From Streptomyces hundungensis (lineage in GTDB: Bacteria; Actinomycetota; Actinomycetes; Streptomycetales; Streptomycetaceae): DNA of 64,000 nt. The translations under genes and the position numbers were made by a program. The notes under the pieces are model-generated. The model saw only the letters and a list, made by a program, of their open reading frames with translations. It made no database searches and was not told the DNA's origin. The stretch covers positions 7,502,001 through 7,566,000 of the forward strand of contig NZ_CP032698.1 in assembly GCF_003627815.1 (NCBI RefSeq), in the 5' to 3' direction. Positions 48,095 through 56,995 of this stretch are shown piece after piece (the stretch's first letter is position 1; every line of letters begins with the position of its first letter).

Positions 48095-49018
48095 ATGGGT
48101 TGGGCAGTGCTGGACCGGCTCGTGGGGGAGCCCGGGCTGTTCTTCGAGGCATGCCGTCGAGGGCTACCCCAGGTGTTCACCCCCGCCGTGCTGCCCCAAG
48201 AGGTGCCCACGCTGCGCGAGTTGACCGGGGCGCTGAGCGGCGGTCTGATGCGGACGCCGTACGTCGAGATGGCGCGGGAGGGCGAGACGGTGCCGGCGTC
48301 GGAGTTCGGCCCCGCCCCCGGCGCCGCGGGCGGACACGAGCAGGGCTTCGCCGACCCCGAGCAGATCATGGCCCTGCTCGCCGAGGGGGCGACGCTGCTG
48401 TTGCCCCGACTCGACCAGTGGAACGCCTCGGCGGGCGCCCTGACCGCACTCGTCTCACAGGACCTGCGGCGCGCGACGGAAGCGTTCTGCGTCGCGACCA
48501 TGGCGGAACACCGCGGGCCCGCTGAGCACCGCGACGACGCCGATGTCCTGGTCGTGCAGCTCGCGGGCCGCAAGGAATGGACGGTGTACGCCGTCCCGCC
48601 CGAGGGCCCCCGGCAGGCGGGCCCGATGCCCGGGCCGGGCGAGCCCGCGCTGGACACCGTGCCCCGGCGGCCGGGCCCGATGCCCGGGCCGGGCGAACCG
48701 GCGCTGGACACCGTCATCGGCGCGGGCGACGTCCTTTATGTGCCGCGCGGCGCGCCCCACACCGCGACCGGCGACGAGGGCCTCTCCGTCCACCTCACCC
48801 TCACCATCCGCCGTGAGGAGCTCCGTCGAGGCCCGACGCGTCCGGCTCGTGCCGACCTCATGACAGCGGCCCAACTACTCGACACCACCCGCGAGTTGAT
48901 CTTCGCGGCGCGCAAGCGGATGGCTGCGGCCACCCCCGAGGATCTCCTGGAGCGGGCGCGCGGCCCACTGCCGGCCATGCCCAGGGCCGCGTCCACCCCG
49001 CGACCGGGCGTCGGCTGA
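48095..49018 (+). CDS. JmjC/cupin-4 type oxygenase-like protein
   Basis: This 307-aa protein is related to the JmjC cupin-4 oxygenases (ribosomal oxygenase RoxA type), Fe(II)/2-oxoglutarate enzymes that hydroxylate proteins. The iron-binding pair H-x-D lies in EHRDDADVLVVQLAGRKEW (about 148), and the third His in VPRGAPHTATG (about 228). Between them a 17-residue unit (GPMPGPGEPALDTV...) is duplicated by a 51-bp direct repeat; this insert lies in a loop. GGGGAGAGACG precedes the ATG. Confidence 0.8.
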   Translation: MGWAVLDRLVGEPGLFFEACRRGLPQVFTPAVLPQEVPTLRELTGALSGGLMRTPYVEMAREGETVPASEFGPAPGAAGGHEQGFADPEQIMALLAEGATLLLPRLDQWNASAGALTALVSQDLRRATEAFCVATMAEHRGPAEHRDDADVLVVQLAGRKEWTVYAVPPEGPRQAGPMPGPGEPALDTVPRRPGPMPGPGEPALDTVIGAGDVLYVPRGAPHTATGDEGLSVHLTLTIRREELRRGPTRPARADLMTAAQLLDTTRELIFAARKRMAAATPEDLLERARGPLPAMPRAASTPRPGVG

Positions 49019-49062
49019 ACCGGAGCCTGCCCAGGAAGCCGCCGCGGTCCCGGCCGACTCCG

Positions 49063-49902
49063 CTAGCCGAGGAACGCCGTGACGGTGGCGGCGAACGCGT
49101 CCGGGTCGTCGAGCCAGGGGTAGTGGCCGGCGCCCTGCTGTACGGCCAGTTCGGCGTTGGGGAACAGCTGGGCGAACGCGGCGAGCGTGCGAGGCGGCGC
49201 CGCCATGTCCACCTCCCCGGCGAGCAGCAGCACCGGCGCCTCGAACGCGGCGAGCGCCGCCCGGGTGGCCTCCGGGTCGAAGGCTCCCTCCGCGCCGAAG
49301 ACGGCCGCCGCCTCGTGGTTCTTCTGCTGGTCCCCGGCGGCCTGGTGCGCCTGTGCCCGCTCGTCCCAACGACCGTGGAAGAAGGGCGAGATCGCCTGCC
49401 AGGCCTCGTCCGTCGCCCGGCCCGACGTGATCTCCTGAAGCGCCTCGAAAGCCGTGGGGAACCAGGGTTCGTCCTTGCGGAGCCGTGCCATCTCGCGGCG
49501 CAGCTCCCCGTCGATCGTGAGCCCGACGGCGAAGACGCTCGGAGTGACCAGGACCAGCCTGGTTACGGTTTCCGGATGCCGGGCGGCGTACGACACCGCG
49601 AGATTCGCGCCCGCGGAATGAGCGAGCAGCTCCACCCGGTCCAGGCCGAGGTGGCCGCGCAGCGCGGTCACATCGTCGACGAGACGGTCGCAGCGGTAGG
49701 AAGCGGGGTCCTGGGGCGCCGCGGACCGGCCGGTGCCCCGCAGGTCCAGCATCACCAGCTGCCGGTCGGCCGCGAGACCGCCGAGGTCCCCCAGGTATGC
49801 GGAGGCCTGCATCGGGCCTCCGGGCAGGCAGATCAAAGGGCGACCCTCGCCGGTGACCCGGTAGGCGAGCGGGGTTCCGTCGGGCGCGGAGAAAGTGGGC
49901 AT
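49063..49902 (-). CDS. Alpha/beta hydrolase
   Basis: This is a 279-aa cytoplasmic hydrolase. The oxyanion region is CLPGGPM, the nucleophile elbow LLAHSAGAN (Ser at about 103), the acid LLAGEVDMA and the base GAGHYPWLDDP. It is closest to proline-iminopeptidase/haloalkane-dehalogenase-like hydrolases. I chose the ATG at 49902; the open frame upstream overlaps the chaplin gene and is not coding. Confidence 0.88.
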   Translation of the reverse strand: MPTFSAPDGTPLAYRVTGEGRPLICLPGGPMQASAYLGDLGGLAADRQLVMLDLRGTGRSAAPQDPASYRCDRLVDDVTALRGHLGLDRVELLAHSAGANLAVSYAARHPETVTRLVLVTPSVFAVGLTIDGELRREMARLRKDEPWFPTAFEALQEITSGRATDEAWQAISPFFHGRWDERAQAHQAAGDQQKNHEAAAVFGAEGAFDPEATRAALAAFEAPVLLLAGEVDMAAPPRTLAAFAQLFPNAELAVQQGAGHYPWLDDPDAFAATVTAFLG

Positions 49903-49968
49903 GGGCCAGACCCTGACAGTGCGTCGTCGCCGGGTCAATCCCCTTCCTGACCTGCGGGGACGGCGCGC

Positions 49969-50005
49969 CTGCGCCCCGGAGCCAGGGATCGGCTCCGGGG
50001 CGCAG
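49969..50005. terminator. Terminator after the chaplin gene
   Basis: A 15-bp perfect inverted repeat (49969–49983 / 49991–50005) with a 7-nt loop begins 25 bp beyond the chaplin stop on the minus strand. Confidence 0.8.
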
Positions 50006-50029
50006 ACGTGGGACGGGTGCGGCGGACTA

Positions 50030-50278
50030 CTACTGCTTGATGCCGCAGGCGTTGTTGGAGGCCGGGTTGAGCAGCCCGATGATGTCGATGGTGTCGCCGC
50101 ACACGTTGAGACCAAGGTCGATGGGGACCTGGACGACGTCGCCGGAGAGCACACCCGGGGAGTTCTGGGCCACGCCGGTGGCCTCCGGCGGGTTGGGGTC
50201 GGCGGCGGCGGCGCCGGCCGTGCCTATGACGGCGGTGGCGGCCAGGACGGTTGCAGCGAGTGCGGTACGGATACGCAC
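50030..50278 (-). CDS. Short chaplin
   Basis: This 82-aa secreted amyloid-forming protein coats aerial hyphae and spores. The signal peptide runs to AAA-ADP (about 26). The chaplin domain shows NSPGVLSGDVVQVPIDLGLNVCGDTIDIIGLLNPASNNACG with the usual two Cys. It lacks a sorting signal, so it is of the short ChpD–H type. The start is GTG with AGGAGGAATC upstream. It is a strong Streptomyces marker. Confidence 0.93.
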   Translation of the reverse strand: MRIRTALAATVLAATAVIGTAGAAAADPNPPEATGVAQNSPGVLSGDVVQVPIDLGLNVCGDTIDIIGLLNPASNNACGIKQ

Positions 50279-50484
50279 GATTCCTCCTGTGTGTGAGGGT
50301 TTGTCTCCCTAGCAGCGTCTCCGGGGTCGGGCCGAAGGGGAAATCCCGTGACCCGATGGGGTGAACGAAGCCGAGCGGCTGTGCGCGGACATTCCGTCAT
50401 TGGCGCGTTTATTCGGCCGCTTCGCGCGTACTCGCAGAGGTACAGCCCAGAGTGCGGGGCCGTTCACCGACGGAAAGGCAGGCC

Positions 50485-51117
50485 ATGTCCAGTGGTGTCC
50501 TCATCATCCTGATAGCGGTCGTGGTGATCGTTGTCGTGGCAGTGGCTCTCGGCGTGCTCGTCGCGCGCCGCGGGCGGGGACTGCGCAGCCGTTTCGGACC
50601 CGAGTACGACCGGACCGTCGCCCAGCACCATGGCGACGTCAAGGCCGCCGAGAAGGACCTTGACGAGCGGGTCCGCCGCTACGGCGACCTGAAGGTGGAG
50701 GCCCCGTCCGCGGAGGACCGCCGCCGGTACGCCGCCGAATGGGCCCGGATCCAGGAGGAGTTCGTGGATTCGCCGACGCGCGCGGTCGCCGACGCCGAGG
50801 CTCTGCTCGGCCGGCTCGCGCAGGAGCGCGGCTTCCCGGCCGGCTCCTCCGAGGAGCAGCTGGCCGCCCTCTCGGTGCACCACCCCCATCACCTCGACAG
50901 CTACCGCCGGATTCGCGGCGTGGCGCAGGGTGCCGACGGGCGCAGGTCCAGCACCGAGGAACTCCGCGAGACGCTCGTACAGGCCCATGAGTTCTTCGCG
51001 GTCCTGTCCGGCGAGCGCCGCGGCGACAAGGCCGGACGCCTCGGGGCACGCGGCGGCCGACACGCGTCCCACACCGACACGCAGCACAGCGACATCGCCC
51101 GAGGGAGCCAGTCATGA
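50485..51117 (+). CDS. Single-helix membrane protein, first of a three-gene operon
   Basis: This 210-aa protein has an N-terminal membrane helix (SGVLIILIAVVVIVVVAVALGVLVA) followed by a basic stop-transfer and a cytoplasmic domain rich in Glu/Arg helices (GPEYDRTVAQHHGDVKAAEKDLDERVRRYG). The segment AEWARIQEEFVDSPTRAVADAEALL is characteristic of a conserved actinobacterial protein family of unknown function. Its stop overlaps the next start (ATGA). Confidence 0.8.
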   Translation: MSSGVLIILIAVVVIVVVAVALGVLVARRGRGLRSRFGPEYDRTVAQHHGDVKAAEKDLDERVRRYGDLKVEAPSAEDRRRYAAEWARIQEEFVDSPTRAVADAEALLGRLAQERGFPAGSSEEQLAALSVHHPHHLDSYRRIRGVAQGADGRRSSTEELRETLVQAHEFFAVLSGERRGDKAGRLGARGGRHASHTDTQHSDIARGSQS

Positions 51118-51890
51118 CCCAGCCCGAGCGTCCCCTTCACGACGAGACCGAGCGTCCCCTTCACGATCAGCCCCTGGCCGAGCAGCCCCTGACCGGCCGC
51201 GCCACGCCGGAACGGCCCGCGAACGAGCGTGCCGTCGGGGGCCGGCCCCTTGACGAGCCCTCGGTGTCCGAGCGGCCCGCGCAGGGACGGGCCGCGTCCG
51301 AGCGGCCCGGGTCCGCGGGGTCCGTGCCGGAGGCACCCGGGTCCGAACGGCCGCTGTCCGAGCCCCCTGTATCGGGTCGGCCGGTGACCGAACGGTCCTT
51401 GTCCGAACCGTCCGTGTCCGAACGATCCGTGTCGGGGCGGTCGGCGACCGAGTCGCCGCTGTCCGACGCGCCGCACTCCGAGGGCGTCGTGCCCGAGCTG
51501 CGGACGTCCGATCAGCCGGTGGCTGGGCGGTCGGCGTCCGAATCGGCCGAGCCCGGGCGGCACCTCTCCGATCACGCGGTGCCGGGCGCCGGCTCGGAAC
51601 CGGGCGGGTCGGCCGGAAACGACGCCGTTCTGCCGCCCCAGGAGCGCGAGAAGTTGCAGCTCAGGCTTCAGCACGCGGTCGGCGGGTTCGTGGACGAGCC
51701 CCGTTCGGCGGTCGAGGAAGCCGCCTCGACGGTCGACGCCCTCACCGAGCGGGTCCTCGAAACTCTCGAACAGCGGCGCGGCACCCTGCGCGCGTCCTGG
51801 CAGGAGACGTCCGGCGACGCGGCCACGGAGGATCTGCGCATGGCTCTGCGGGAGTACCGCCGGCTCGCGGAACGTCTGCTCAGCCTGTGA
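51114..51890 (+). CDS. Repeat-rich disordered protein with conserved C-terminal helices
   Basis: This is a 258-aa protein. Residues 1–170 are degenerate repeats of Ser-Glu-Arg-Pro/Ser-Val type and probably disordered. Residues 170–258 are helical: QLRLQHAVGGFVDEPRSAVEEAASTVDALTERVLETLEQRR. The ATG overlaps the preceding stop, so the two are translated together and their products may interact. Function unknown. Confidence 0.75.
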   Translation: MTQPERPLHDETERPLHDQPLAEQPLTGRATPERPANERAVGGRPLDEPSVSERPAQGRAASERPGSAGSVPEAPGSERPLSEPPVSGRPVTERSLSEPSVSERSVSGRSATESPLSDAPHSEGVVPELRTSDQPVAGRSASESAEPGRHLSDHAVPGAGSEPGGSAGNDAVLPPQEREKLQLRLQHAVGGFVDEPRSAVEEAASTVDALTERVLETLEQRRGTLRASWQETSGDAATEDLRMALREYRRLAERLLSL

Positions 51891-51907
51891 AGCCCCACAC
51901 CCCCCGA

Positions 51908-51941
51908 GCCCCGGAGGGCGCCCTGACGGCGCCCCCGGGGC
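51908..51941. terminator. Hairpin after the repeat-rich gene
   Basis: Near-perfect inverted repeat (51908–51922 / 51928–51941) with one bulged A and a 5-nt loop, 18 bp after the stop. It could end the transcript or reduce read-through into the next small gene. Confidence 0.6.
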
Positions 51942-51998
51942 GCACCGCGCATCCACACCCCAGATCCTCAACCCGCCCGTACAGACAAGGAGTTGGAC

Positions 51999-52286
51999 AT
52001 GCCCAGGCGCTATGGCGGTAATCCCGCCGCGACCGGCATCCTCGTCATCGCCGATGTCATGGCCCTGATCCTGATCCTCTGGATCGCCTTCTTCCTGGTC
52101 AACGCCAACACGGCGAACGACATCGTCTCGTGGGTCCGTCACGCGGCGGACTGGCTCTCGGGCTGGTCGCGAGACATGTTCACCATCAAGTCCGACACCT
52201 GGCGCACGATCGTCAACTACGGCATGCCTGCCGTGGTCTACCTCCTGATCGGCCATGCGGTGGCCGGCCGGGTCAATCGCTCCTGA
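51999..52286 (+). CDS. Small membrane protein with two helices
   Basis: This 95-aa protein has transmembrane helices at about residues 12–35 (GILVIADVMALILILWIAFFLV) and 72–90 (GMPAVVYLLIGHAVAGRV). AAGGAG precedes the ATG. It follows the two genes above, which encode a membrane protein and a soluble partner. It converges with the NUDIX gene and overlaps its end by 14 bp. Confidence 0.75.
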   Translation: MPRRYGGNPAATGILVIADVMALILILWIAFFLVNANTANDIVSWVRHAADWLSGWSRDMFTIKSDTWRTIVNYGMPAVVYLLIGHAVAGRVNRS

Positions 52287-52830
52287 CCCCTTGGCCTTGC
52301 GAGCCGGGTGAGTCGAACGAGCCGGGTGAGTCGGGCGGCGAGCCGAGAGCGAGGTAGCGGGTGTAGGCGTCCCGGCTGTCGGAGACGAACGGCCAGTTCG
52401 CCATGGCCTCCCTCAGCCGGTCGCCGCTCAGCCAGCCGTGCCAGGCGACCTCCGACGCGTCCGCCACGATGTCCGTCTCCGTCACGACCGCCTCGTACAC
52501 CGCGAACCAGTAAGGGCTGAGCTCGCCGTCGCACAGGAACGTGAACAGGGGGCGAACCGGTGCGTCCACCCCCAGTTCCTCGCGAAGCTCCCGGCGAGCC
52601 GCTTCCTCGTAGGACTCGCCCACCCCCACGGCCCCGGCCACCAGCCAGCTGTACTGGCCGGGGAACCGTGCGGCGGACTCCGGGCGCCGGTGCACCAGAT
52701 AGCGGCCCTCCGCATCGCGGCACAGCACCATGGCCATCCGGTACAGCCAGCCCTGGCGTACCGCATCGCCCCGCTCGACCACACCGAGCACACGATCCTG
52801 TTCGTCGACGCGTTCCACCAGTTCACCCAT
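52273..52830 (-). CDS. NUDIX hydrolase
   Basis: This is a 185-aa enzyme. The NUDIX box is complete: GAVGVGESYEEAARRELREE plus LGV (about 67–89), with the Glu residues that bind Mg. The domain style (VHRRPESAARFPGQYSW) resembles isopentenyl-diphosphate isomerase/YfcD-like NUDIX proteins acting on nucleoside diphosphate derivatives. The substrate is unknown. Confidence 0.9.
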   Translation of the reverse strand: MGELVERVDEQDRVLGVVERGDAVRQGWLYRMAMVLCRDAEGRYLVHRRPESAARFPGQYSWLVAGAVGVGESYEEAARRELREELGVDAPVRPLFTFLCDGELSPYWFAVYEAVVTETDIVADASEVAWHGWLSGDRLREAMANWPFVSDSRDAYTRYLALGSPPDSPGSFDSPGSQGQGVRSD

Positions 52831-53012
52831 GGGTCAATCCTCCATGAAGGCGATCCGCATATGTGGGGCGCCCCCAGTACGTGCTCTCCGACGCTGCGTC
52901 AGGTCCGCCTCACTCGTTCGGAAGGCCCCGCTGGCCCTCCGGGCGTGGGTGGCGAAGAGTGGATCGAGAGTGGGGGGCGACTTGGATGCCGTCGAACGTG
53001 AGGAGCGCGATC

Positions 53013-53414
53013 ATGCGCCGTAGTGCCACCGCCGTCGCGATCGCCCTGTGCGGCGCACTCGCCGCAGCTACCGCGGCCCCCGCCTTCGCCGCCGACCGGC
53101 CGCCCGTCGAGTCCGCCCCCGGGGCGGGACGCGAGGTGGTGGACGGACGGGCCGGGGACGATGACGCCGCGGGTGTCAAGAGCGAAGTGGCGGCGATCCT
53201 GAAGGACGTCAACCAGATGGTCGCGGACGAGAAGAAGGACGCGGCCGCGGACGTGGCGGCCGCCAAGGCCGAGGTGGCCACCCTCCTCAAGCAGATCGCC
53301 GACATGACCAAGGCGGACTCGCCGCAGCCGAAGCCGGCGACCAAGCCACTCGTCGACCCGCCCGCGGTCGGCGCGCCGTCGACCTCCAACCCGGCGCTCC
53401 CCACAGCGGGCTGA
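53013..53414 (+). CDS. Small secreted protein with helical core
   Basis: This 133-aa protein has a signal peptide (about 1–28, ending AFA) followed by an acidic Asp-rich stretch and an amphipathic helical region (KSEVAAILKDVNQMVADEKKDAAADVAAAKAEVATLLKQIADM) that could form a coiled coil. The tail is Pro-rich. GAGGAGCGC precedes the ATG. Function unknown. Confidence 0.7.
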   Translation: MRRSATAVAIALCGALAAATAAPAFAADRPPVESAPGAGREVVDGRAGDDDAAGVKSEVAAILKDVNQMVADEKKDAAADVAAAKAEVATLLKQIADMTKADSPQPKPATKPLVDPPAVGAPSTSNPALPTAG

Positions 53415-53914
53415 CGCCTCGATCGGACCACGATCACGCGATACGAACAGTCGGTTGTCGATCGCGGCGGGCCTCAAAACCCGTGCTGATACGGCGAGTT
53501 CAGAAGAGCCGCCCCCTAGGTCGACGGCAGGGGGCGGCTTCGTCGCGCACGGCGCACGGTGGCGTGTGGGGCGGGCGCATCCGACTCGATGGGGTGGTTT
53601 CGCGTGCCCGGAGCGCACGTCTCGCGTTGGTCACCACATGACCGTATTTCCTGGGTTGCGGTGCACGGCGACCGCCCCCCGCCCCGTGATGTCGCGAACG
53701 GGCGCCCCACGTAAGGGCGTTGTGATCGAGGAATCCGAAGGATTCGGCGGGATGCCTCACCATGCCAGCGCTTCTCCGGGCCGCTCGCCCTGCTCGGCCG
53801 ACCGCCGTGAGGTGCTGTGGCAGACCGGCGGCGGGCCTTCCCGCCCGGCCGGACCAGCCCCTGCGGCCCGCCGCTCGCCCGTGTTCCCCAACAGCTTGTG
53901 AATGGAAAACTCCC
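53415..53914. other. Intergenic region with a terminator
   Basis: There is no convincing gene in these 500 bp. An 11-bp perfect inverted repeat at 53507–53539 (listed separately) ends the preceding gene. The rest must hold the promoter of the condensation-type gene; no clear box is seen. Confidence 0.45.
53507..53539. terminator. Terminator hairpin
   Basis: AGCCGCCCCCT (53507–53517) pairs with AGGGGGCGGCT (53529–53539), 11-nt loop, about 90 bp after the small secreted protein gene. Confidence 0.65.
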
Positions 53915-55390
53915 GTGCGAATCACCGACATTCACGGCTGTGAGGTCCGTCCCGGACGTTTGGTCGAGTGGAGCCTGGATCCCGCCATGGTCGAGGCCGC
54001 GACCAACCAGCCCGACGACTCACGCCCCCCTGCCTATGTGCAGGAATCACATATCCGCACCGCCCGGTCCGTGCGCGAGGACGGACTGTTCGTGCCGACG
54101 TGGCTGGGCGCCGCCTTCGACATCCCCGGGCCCGTCGATCTCGACGTCCTGGAAGGGGCGCTGCGGACCTGGACGGTCCGGCACGAGACGCTCCGCAGCG
54201 GCTTCCGCTGGGTCGACGACGACATGCGCCGCTTCACCGCCGCGCCGGACGCCGTGGCACTGCGGCGCGAAGTCGTGGGCGACTTCCCCGACGCGGAAGA
54301 ACTGAGCCACCACTTGCAGGACCGTTTCGATGTGGCGGCGGACGCGCTGGGCTGGCCGAACTTCCTGTACACCGCGGTCGTCCGGCCGGACTCCACCAGC
54401 GTGTACATGGCCTTCGACCACAGCAACGTCGACGCGTACTCGATCCAGCGCATCCCCTCCGAGATCCACGAGCTGTACTCGGCGCGGGCGGCCGGGGGCG
54501 GCGAGGAGGCGACACCGGTCGGCAGCTATGTCGACTTCTGCGAGATCGAGCGGGCCAGCGCCGACCAGGTCGACGACACCCACGCGATCGTGGCGCGCTG
54601 GCGGGAGTTCATCGCCCGCTGCGACGGCCGACTGCCGGCCTTCCCGGTCGACCTCGGCCTCGAACCCGGAGGCAGACTGCCCGAGCAGAAGCTCATGTAC
54701 GAAACGCTCGTGGACGACGCGGACGCCGCCGCCTTCTCGGCGTACTGCCGGCCCTTCGGCGGCGGCCAGGTGGGCATCCTGGCGGCCACCAGCCTCATCG
54801 TCCACGACATCGGGGGCGAACCGGTCTACCGCACGGTGGTGCCGCTCCACACCAGGGCGAAGTCCCGGTGGGCGGACTCGGTGGGCTGGTACGTCGGCGG
54901 GGCCCCCATCGAGATCCCGGTGGCCCAGGCGCTGGGCTTCGACGACGCGCTGACGATGGTCCACGGCGCCCTGCGGGCGAACAAGGCGCTCGCCCATCTG
55001 CCGATCGCCCGTGTGCTGCGGCTGCTCGGCTCGGACTTCCGCCCCACCTCCCCCGACCTCTACTCGATCGTGTCGTTCGTCGACGCGCGCGACATCCCCG
55101 GGGCCCGGCAGTGGGACGAGCTCCATGCCTACGCCCTGCTCAGGGTGTCCTACGGGGACCAGGTGTGCGCGTGGTTCACCCGCCTGCACGGCGGGCTGCA
55201 ACTCGCCATCCGCTACCCGGACACGGCGATCGCACACAAGAACATCCACCGCTATGTGGAACAGCTGCGGGAACTCATCACCTCCGTCGCCCGCCGGGGC
55301 CCGACCCGACCCGTACCCCCGAGACCGCGTGCCGGGCGCCCGGTGCCGGCGCCGAGGGTGAGCAGCGAGGTCTCCCGGCTGTCGCTCTGA
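53915..55390 (+). CDS. Condensation-domain / PapA-like acyltransferase
   Basis: This 491-aa protein has the chloramphenicol-acetyltransferase/condensation fold. The catalytic motif appears as DHSNVDA (about 165): His and Asp kept, the first His and the Gly lost, as in stand-alone acyltransferases rather than NRPS C domains. The second half contains the bridging segment VGWYVGGAPIEIP, comparable to the C5/PapA region. The start is GTG after GGAAAA. It stands alone, so it may acylate a small molecule; no synthetase gene is adjacent. Confidence 0.78.
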   Translation: MRITDIHGCEVRPGRLVEWSLDPAMVEAATNQPDDSRPPAYVQESHIRTARSVREDGLFVPTWLGAAFDIPGPVDLDVLEGALRTWTVRHETLRSGFRWVDDDMRRFTAAPDAVALRREVVGDFPDAEELSHHLQDRFDVAADALGWPNFLYTAVVRPDSTSVYMAFDHSNVDAYSIQRIPSEIHELYSARAAGGGEEATPVGSYVDFCEIERASADQVDDTHAIVARWREFIARCDGRLPAFPVDLGLEPGGRLPEQKLMYETLVDDADAAAFSAYCRPFGGGQVGILAATSLIVHDIGGEPVYRTVVPLHTRAKSRWADSVGWYVGGAPIEIPVAQALGFDDALTMVHGALRANKALAHLPIARVLRLLGSDFRPTSPDLYSIVSFVDARDIPGARQWDELHAYALLRVSYGDQVCAWFTRLHGGLQLAIRYPDTAIAHKNIHRYVEQLRELITSVARRGPTRPVPPRPRAGRPVPAPRVSSEVSRLSL

Positions 55391-55417
55391 GACCGGGCGG
55401 TCCGAAGGGTGCATGCT

Positions 55418-55448
55418 GGCCCACATGTGGCTTCACCACATGTGGGCC
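55418..55448. repeat. 13-bp perfect inverted repeat built on CCACATGTGG
   Basis: Arms 55418–55430 and 55436–55448 are perfect reverse complements with a 5-nt spacer (CTTCA). Each arm also contains the 10-bp palindrome CCACATGTGG. It lies 27 bp after the condensation-type gene and 25 bp before the esterase ATG. Terminator, operator, or both. Confidence 0.75.
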
Positions 55449-55473
55449 TCACCCATAGGACAAAGGGGTCGCG

Positions 55474-56460
55474 ATGCGTCGCCCGTCGATCATCACGTGT
55501 GTCATGGTCCTTCTGCTCACCCTGTTGGCCGGAGCCTTCACCATGGGCCCGGCCGGCGCGTGGGACCGGCCCGTACGCGCCGACGACGGGGCCCGGGTGG
55601 TCGCGGAGCGGCGCCTCGGACCGCGCGAAATGGATCTGACCATCCAGTCCCCGGCCCTGGGGTCGATTGCCCAGGTGCGTCTGCTCACCCCGGACGGCTG
55701 GTCACCGGGACGGCACGCGTGGCCGGTGCTGTGGCTGCTGCACGGCTGCTGTGGCGGCTACGCCGACTGGACGACCTACAGTGATGTGGCCCAACTCCCG
55801 GCGCTACGCCAGGTGTTGGTGGTCATGCCAGAGGCCGGCGCGGCGGGCTGGTACAGCGACTGGTGGAACTACGGCAGGGGCGGCGCTCCCCGCTGGGAGG
55901 AGTTCCATCTCGGCGAGGTCCGACAGATCGTCGAACGGGGCTATGGTGCGGGCGAGCGCCGAGTGGCGGCGGGTCTGTCGATGGGAGGCTTCGGCGCACT
56001 GCTGTACGCGGCGCGCCACCCGGGGTTCTTCCGGGCGGTCGCGTCCTACAGCGGCACCGTGCATCCGCTGCTCCAGGTGCCCGGCGGGTTCGGCCCCGAC
56101 TGGTTCCTGGACCTCGACCGGGGCGCGGGCGTCGACCCGTACGCCATCTGGGGAGACCCGGCCGAGCAGCGCGCGGTGTGGGCCGCGCACGACCCCACTC
56201 TCCGGGCCGGCCCGCTGCGCGGGCTTCCCGTCTTCCTGTCCTGCGGGGACGGCCGGGCCGGACCCTACGATCCGCCCGGCACGACGGATCCGGGCGAGAC
56301 CTACCTGGAGCGGCAGAACCAGGCCCTCGCCGCCCGGCTGCGTGCCCTCGGCAGCCCGGCCGTCACCGACTTCTATGGGCCGGGACACCATGATTGGCCG
56401 TACTGGCAACGGGAGTTGCGTCGCTCCCTGCCGATGCTGCTGGCCGCGCTCCGCGCCTGA
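55474..56460 (+). CDS. Secreted esterase (esterase D / mycolyltransferase-like)
   Basis: This is a 328-aa protein with a signal peptide (about 1–29). The alpha/beta-hydrolase domain shows LLHGCCGGYADW (oxyanion), GLSMGGFG (nucleophile Ser at about 172) and GPGHHDWPYW (catalytic His). It belongs to the same broad family as the gene at 43587. AAAGGGG precedes the ATG. It acts outside the cell on an unknown ester. Confidence 0.88.
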   Translation: MRRPSIITCVMVLLLTLLAGAFTMGPAGAWDRPVRADDGARVVAERRLGPREMDLTIQSPALGSIAQVRLLTPDGWSPGRHAWPVLWLLHGCCGGYADWTTYSDVAQLPALRQVLVVMPEAGAAGWYSDWWNYGRGGAPRWEEFHLGEVRQIVERGYGAGERRVAAGLSMGGFGALLYAARHPGFFRAVASYSGTVHPLLQVPGGFGPDWFLDLDRGAGVDPYAIWGDPAEQRAVWAAHDPTLRAGPLRGLPVFLSCGDGRAGPYDPPGTTDPGETYLERQNQALAARLRALGSPAVTDFYGPGHHDWPYWQRELRRSLPMLLAALRA

Positions 56461-56523
56461 TCACCTGAGGGCCGCCGAGGAGTGTGGTCCTGACCCGGTC
56501 CACGGGGTACGGGCCACGGCCGG

Positions 56524-56955
56524 CTACCAGAAGAACCAGCCCGGCGTCGCTACATAGTCCTGCGGAACATAGTTACAGGCGCCTTCGGTGAACGGTGTGG
56601 CCGACAGGTGTGCCGCAATCGCCTCGCCATGGGCGTCGACCCCGTCCGCCGCCACCACCAGGACGACCACGACGACGAGCCACACCACGGGAAGGGCCGC
56701 GCCGTGGGTGTCCTTCGCCTGCATCATGATCGCGCCGGCCAGGGCCGCCACGCCCGCCGCCAGCACCAGGGCGAGAGCGGCGAGAGTCAGATGGTCCAGG
56801 GTCGACGAGGTGTGGCACAGCAGATACCGGTGCCCGGAGGCGAACCGCGGCACCCGTTCCACGAGGGCGGCCGCAGACAGCAGCGCCCCGATCGCGACCA
56901 CGTGGCCGGCCTGCAACGTCCTTGGCCTGCTGGGTGGTTCAGTGCTGGTGTTCAT
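56524..56955 (-). CDS. Small membrane protein, unknown function
   Basis: This 143-aa protein has three hydrophobic helices (about 17–36, 55–80, 88–105). The extracytoplasmic C-terminus carries a Cys and ends with aromatic residues (GWFFW). There is no recognised domain. The upstream minus-strand gene ends 41 bp away, so the two may share a transcript. Confidence 0.6.
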   Translation of the reverse strand: MNTSTEPPSRPRTLQAGHVVAIGALLSAAALVERVPRFASGHRYLLCHTSSTLDHLTLAALALVLAAGVAALAGAIMMQAKDTHGAALPVVWLVVVVVLVVAADGVDAHGEAIAAHLSATPFTEGACNYVPQDYVATPGWFFW

Positions 56956-56995
56956 GGTCCCCCCGGGCCCGGTCGGCGTGATGCGGAGCCACTGC

